Of a DNA stretch of 7,895 nucleotides, positions 6,177 to 7,895 are shown piece by piece. Positions within the stretch are counted from its first letter, which is position 1, and each line of letters opens with the position of its first letter. The translations under genes were made by a program, and so were the position numbers. The stretch comes from a bacterium (GTDB lineage Bacteria > Verrucomicrobiota > Kiritimatiellia > UBA8416), in contig JAIFLS010000153.1 in the NCBI GenBank assembly GCA_020048935.1, positions 1 to 7,895 of the forward strand. The letters run 5' to 3'. The notes under the pieces were generated by a model. That model saw nothing but the letters and a program-made list of their open reading frames with translations, was not told the DNA's origin and did not search any database.

Positions 6177-6205
6177 ACAGCAGGCGCTACGAGCCTGCTG
6201 TTTTA
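6177..6205 (+). terminator. Rho-independent terminator-like hairpin
   Basis: ACAGCAGGC (6177-6185) pairs perfectly with GCCTGCTGT (6193-6201) over nine bases around the 7-base loop GCTACGA, with TTTTA at 6201-6205. The T run is short but the stem is strong and GC-rich. It sits about 50 bases upstream of the kinase fragment and 390 bases beyond the transglutaminase stop. It either ends the upstream transcript or an unannotated RNA, or acts as an attenuator for the kinase gene. Confidence 0.6.
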
Positions 6206-6254
6206 CCCAAAAGGCGGATTGACGGCCTTGCCGGTTTCATCTAGCGTTGCGGCC

Positions 6255-6509
6255 ATGACATGCATATCACGCCATGGACTTGAAGACCTGCTGGCCCGGT
6301 TCCCCGCCTTGCACATCGGCGTCATCGGCGATTTCGCGCTGGATTGCTACTGGACGGTCGACCCCGCCGCTGAACTGCCCTCGGTCGAGACCGGCAAACC
6401 GACCCGCCCGGTACAGGAACTTCACCTGATGGGAACCGCAGATATCTTGCGCACCCAGGGCAATAAGCGAGTGTTTCAGCTCGGCTTTGCCGGGAGCGTA
6501 TGCCCATGA
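6255..6509 (+). pseudogene. PfkB-family carbohydrate kinase, truncated N-terminal fragment
   Basis: Residues from ATG 6255 read as the start of a ribokinase/PfkB-type sugar kinase: 'LLARFPALHIGVIGDFALD' (12-30), then 'CYWTVDPAAELPSVETGKPT' (31-50) and RPVQ (51-54). The glycine-rich 'GGAGNVA' that should follow within about ten residues is absent. From about base 6417-6420 the frame continues as unrelated sequence and stops at 6509. A full kinase of this family is about 300 residues or more, so only about 55 remain. A TTG at 6219 in the same frame is a less likely start, because similarity begins only after 6285. The loss point lies about 85 bases before the AlbA-domain gene, suggesting that insertion of that accessory gene cut the kinase. 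The rest of the kinase might lie right of the window. An HldE-like role in heptose supply would fit the nearby GT9 genes, but the sequence does not prove it. Confidence 0.72.
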
Positions 6510-7168
6510 AAGAAACGGAACACCGCGAATTCAAGAAGAGCCTCGCTGAGCTGAAGGCGGGCCTCGTTTCCATTGCCGCCATCCTGAACAAGCATGGCAG
6601 GGGCGAGTTGTGGTTCGGTATAGACAATGACGGGAAAGTGATCGGTCTCGACGCTACCGAAAAGACTCTCCGCGACGTATCGCAGTCCATTGCGGCGCAT
6701 ATCGAGCCGCGGATCTATCCGCAGGTCACGCAGGAAACCGTGGACGACTCCACCTGCATCAAAATCGCCTTTGAAGGTGCCGACAAACCTTATTTCGCCT
6801 ATGGCCGCGCCTATATGCGCGTAGCGGACGAAGACCGCCAGCTCAGCGTCCGCGAGTTGGAGAAGATCATTGTTGATAAGAACCAGGACCGCCTGCGCTG
6901 GGATAATCAGCCGTGCAATTTATCCATTGACGACTTGGACAATGCGAAACTACAAGCGTTTGTCGAGCGCGCCGGACTGAAATGGGACACACCGGAAAAC
7001 GCCATCGACAAGCTGGGTTTACTGAGGGGGCGGCCAACTCGTCAACGCCGCGAAACTGTTTTTCACTGCCGAACCCATGGAACTGCGCTGCGCCGTATTC
7101 GGAACCACCGACAGCGCCATGATCATCGACCGGCACGATATGAAGGGCGACATCCTGGAACTGATTGA
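6506..7168 (+). CDS. AlbA_2 (Schlafen-type) DNA-binding / RecG-like protein, N-terminal part before a frameshift
   Basis: The first 175 residues match the N-terminal part of the AlbA_2-domain, RecG-like ATP-binding regulators common in mobile and accessory DNA. 'ETEHREFKKSLAELKAGL' (3-20) starts the AlbA_2 fold, 'GELWFGIDNDGKVIGLD' (33-49) is its signature strand, and 'YFAYGRAYMRVADEDRQLS' (96-114) is its end. A helical linker follows to 'ENAIDKLGLLRG' (164-175). After the G run at 7026-7030 the frame turns Arg-rich and meaningless and stops at 7168, while similarity continues in the next frame. With one G fewer, the gene would be a single 458-residue protein ending at 7883. ATG 6506 is preferred over ATG 6500 because CGGGAG (6491-6496) is nine bases from it but only three from 6500. 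The cellular role of such proteins is not settled; regulation or phage-related defence has been suggested for relatives. Confidence 0.82.
   Translation: MKETEHREFKKSLAELKAGLVSIAAILNKHGRGELWFGIDNDGKVIGLDATEKTLRDVSQSIAAHIEPRIYPQVTQETVDDSTCIKIAFEGADKPYFAYGRAYMRVADEDRQLSVRELEKIIVDKNQDRLRWDNQPCNLSIDDLDNAKLQAFVERAGLKWDTPENAIDKLGLLRGRPTRQRRETVFHCRTHGTALRRIRNHRQRHDHRPARYEGRHPGTD
7026..7030 (+). other. Homopolymer frameshift site (five G) within the AlbA/RecG-like gene
   Basis: Upstream of this GGGGG the meaningful frame reads KLGLLRG. Downstream, meaning resumes one base later as GQLVNAAKLFFTAEPMEL. Four G instead of five would restore one uninterrupted frame from 6506 to 7883 with no residue lost. 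It is therefore a one-base gain in a G run: a sequencing error, a true null mutation, or a slippage switch. Confidence 0.8.
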
Positions 7169-7883
7169 AGAAGCACAGAAATACGTCCTTAAGAATATCC
7201 ATATTGGCATGCGACTTGAAGGGCTGTACCGCAAGGATGTGCCGGAAATCGCCAAAGAAGCGCTACGCGAAGCCATCATCAATGCGTTTTGCCACCGCGA
7301 CTACCGCGATCCGGACTACGTGCAGGTGGCTGTCTACAAGGATCGGGCCGAGATTCGCAATCCCGGCGGACTGTTCGGCGGGATTACCATTGCTGACCTC
7401 CGCAAGGGGCATGTCTCCAAGCGCCGCAATCCGCTGATCGCCGACTTATTCCGACGCATCGAGATGGTCGAGGCCTGGGGCCGTGGTATGCCGCTGATCC
7501 TCAAGTACGAGCCCGATGTGAAGTTTCGGGAAATGGCGGACATATTTATCGCCGCCTTTGACCGCCCGTCTTACAGGAGTGGCTTCGATGAGGAGCACTC
7601 CCCTGTGGCAAGAGGGACGACTGTGGGGGGAACTGTGGGTGAAAAGGTCGGTGAAGCGCAGGAAAAGAGTTCACCGAAAAGTTCACCGAAAAGTTCACCG
7701 AAAACGGAAGAACGTATCCTTGCGTTGATTGCTGGTGACAGCACAATATCCACCGAGCGTATGGGTGAACGGTTGGGTATCTCGAAGAGAGCCGTCCTGA
7801 AACAGACTCGAAAGCTTCAAGATGAAAACCGGCTGAAACGGATTGGTCCAGCCAAAGGCGGCCACTGGGAGGTGCTGAAGTGA
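7077..7883 (+). CDS. RecG-like ATP-binding domain plus winged-helix protein, C-terminal part after the frameshift
   Basis: This is the second part of the AlbA/RecG-like protein, 268 residues counted from ATG 7077. Meaningful similarity already begins at about 7029 (GQLVNAAKLFFTAEP), so ATG 7077 is an internal Met and not a natural start. It carries the HATPase_c_4-type ATP-binding domain: the N box 'EALREAIINAFCHRDY' (61-76; Glu61, Asn69), 'AEIRNPGGL' (91-99), and 'RNPLIADLFRR' to 'EAWGRGMPL' (117-140). Next is a linker of seven tetrapeptides (182-209), then a C-terminal winged helix, 'ERILALIAGDSTISTERMGE' (212-231), 'RLGISKRAVLKQTRKLQ' (232-248) and 'GPAKGGHWEV' (257-266). RecG helicase motifs are not present; the name reflects an old domain label. 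No good Shine-Dalgarno precedes 7077, so this half is probably made only if the frameshift is bypassed or is an artefact. Stop TGA is at 7881. Confidence 0.8.
   Translation: MELRCAVFGTTDSAMIIDRHDMKGDILELIEEAQKYVLKNIHIGMRLEGLYRKDVPEIAKEALREAIINAFCHRDYRDPDYVQVAVYKDRAEIRNPGGLFGGITIADLRKGHVSKRRNPLIADLFRRIEMVEAWGRGMPLILKYEPDVKFREMADIFIAAFDRPSYRSGFDEEHSPVARGTTVGGTVGEKVGEAQEKSSPKSSPKSSPKTEERILALIAGDSTISTERMGERLGISKRAVLKQTRKLQDENRLKRIGPAKGGHWEVLK
7620..7703 (+). repeat. Seven-unit 12-nt tandem repeat encoding an inter-domain linker
   Basis: The 84 bases are exactly seven 12-nt units encoding TVGG, TVGE, KVGE, AQEK, SSPK, SSPK and SSPK. The last three units are perfect copies of AGTTCACCGAAA (7668-7679, 7680-7691, 7692-7703); the first three are diverged copies of a different 12-mer. 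Because the period is a multiple of three, copy-number change would lengthen or shorten the linker between the ATP-binding and winged-helix domains without breaking the frame. Confidence 0.85.
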
Positions 7884-7895
7884 TCGCCATGGCCC

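Noticed and set aside
6121..6200. Possible tRNA, suggested by GGTTCG in a stem-loop
   Set aside because: The perfect stem leaves a 9-base loop instead of seven, and no acceptor, D or anticodon arm can be fitted.
6219..6247. TTGACG with TAGCGT 17 bases on as a promoter for the kinase
   Set aside because: The -10 matches only three of six bases and the start of transcription would fall on the ATG itself; too weak to list as a feature.
7668..7703. CRISPR-like tandem repeat
   Set aside because: The units are 12 bases, directly adjacent without spacers, and in frame within a coding sequence.

Overview
The window is about 60 % GC by eye and reads as bacterial chromosome. Best guess for the host is the PVC superphylum, in or near Kiritimatiellota/Lentisphaerota. 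Three things point there: a large secreted transglutaminase-like protein with a C-terminal beta-sandwich, the 'VIGDFALDCYW...VETGKPTRPVQ' type of PfkB sugar kinase, and the style of the lysyl-tRNA synthetase. This is recollection of families without any database search, so the phylum call is tentative.

Bases 1-3465 (minus strand) form a compact three-gene operon. Two tandem family-9 glycosyltransferases (heptosyltransferase-like, probably for lipopolysaccharide or another surface glycan) are followed by a class II lysyl-tRNA synthetase that runs off the left edge. Both junctions are 4-base ATGA stop/start overlaps, so translation is probably coupled. Bases 3466-3825 are a divergent intergenic region with one strong GC-rich hairpin.

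Bases 3826-5787 (plus strand) hold the most striking object: a secreted transglutaminase-like enzyme cut in two between its catalytic Cys and its catalytic His. The first ORF ends shortly after the Cys helix. The second has its own Shine-Dalgarno sequence and its own signal peptide, and resumes the same domain at the His strand in the same reading frame. Comparing the two ends suggests an in-frame extra segment of about 108 bp. Either this is a two-chain exported enzyme, or it is a gene broken by an insertion that happens to carry another gene's start.

Bases 5788-6254 hold no recognisable gene. They contain a helically phased TATGRGACAT repeat and, just upstream of the next gene, a hairpin / alternative pairing / terminator arrangement that resembles an attenuator.

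Bases 6255-6419 are the first 55 codons of a PfkB-type carbohydrate kinase, which then loses homology abruptly. What follows is an accessory gene (6506-7883) for a Schlafen AlbA_2 / RecG-like ATP-binding / winged-helix protein. It is interrupted by a one-base expansion of a G run at 7026-7030, and its linker is built of seven 12-nt units. The right part of the window therefore looks like an accessory insertion into a sugar-kinase gene.
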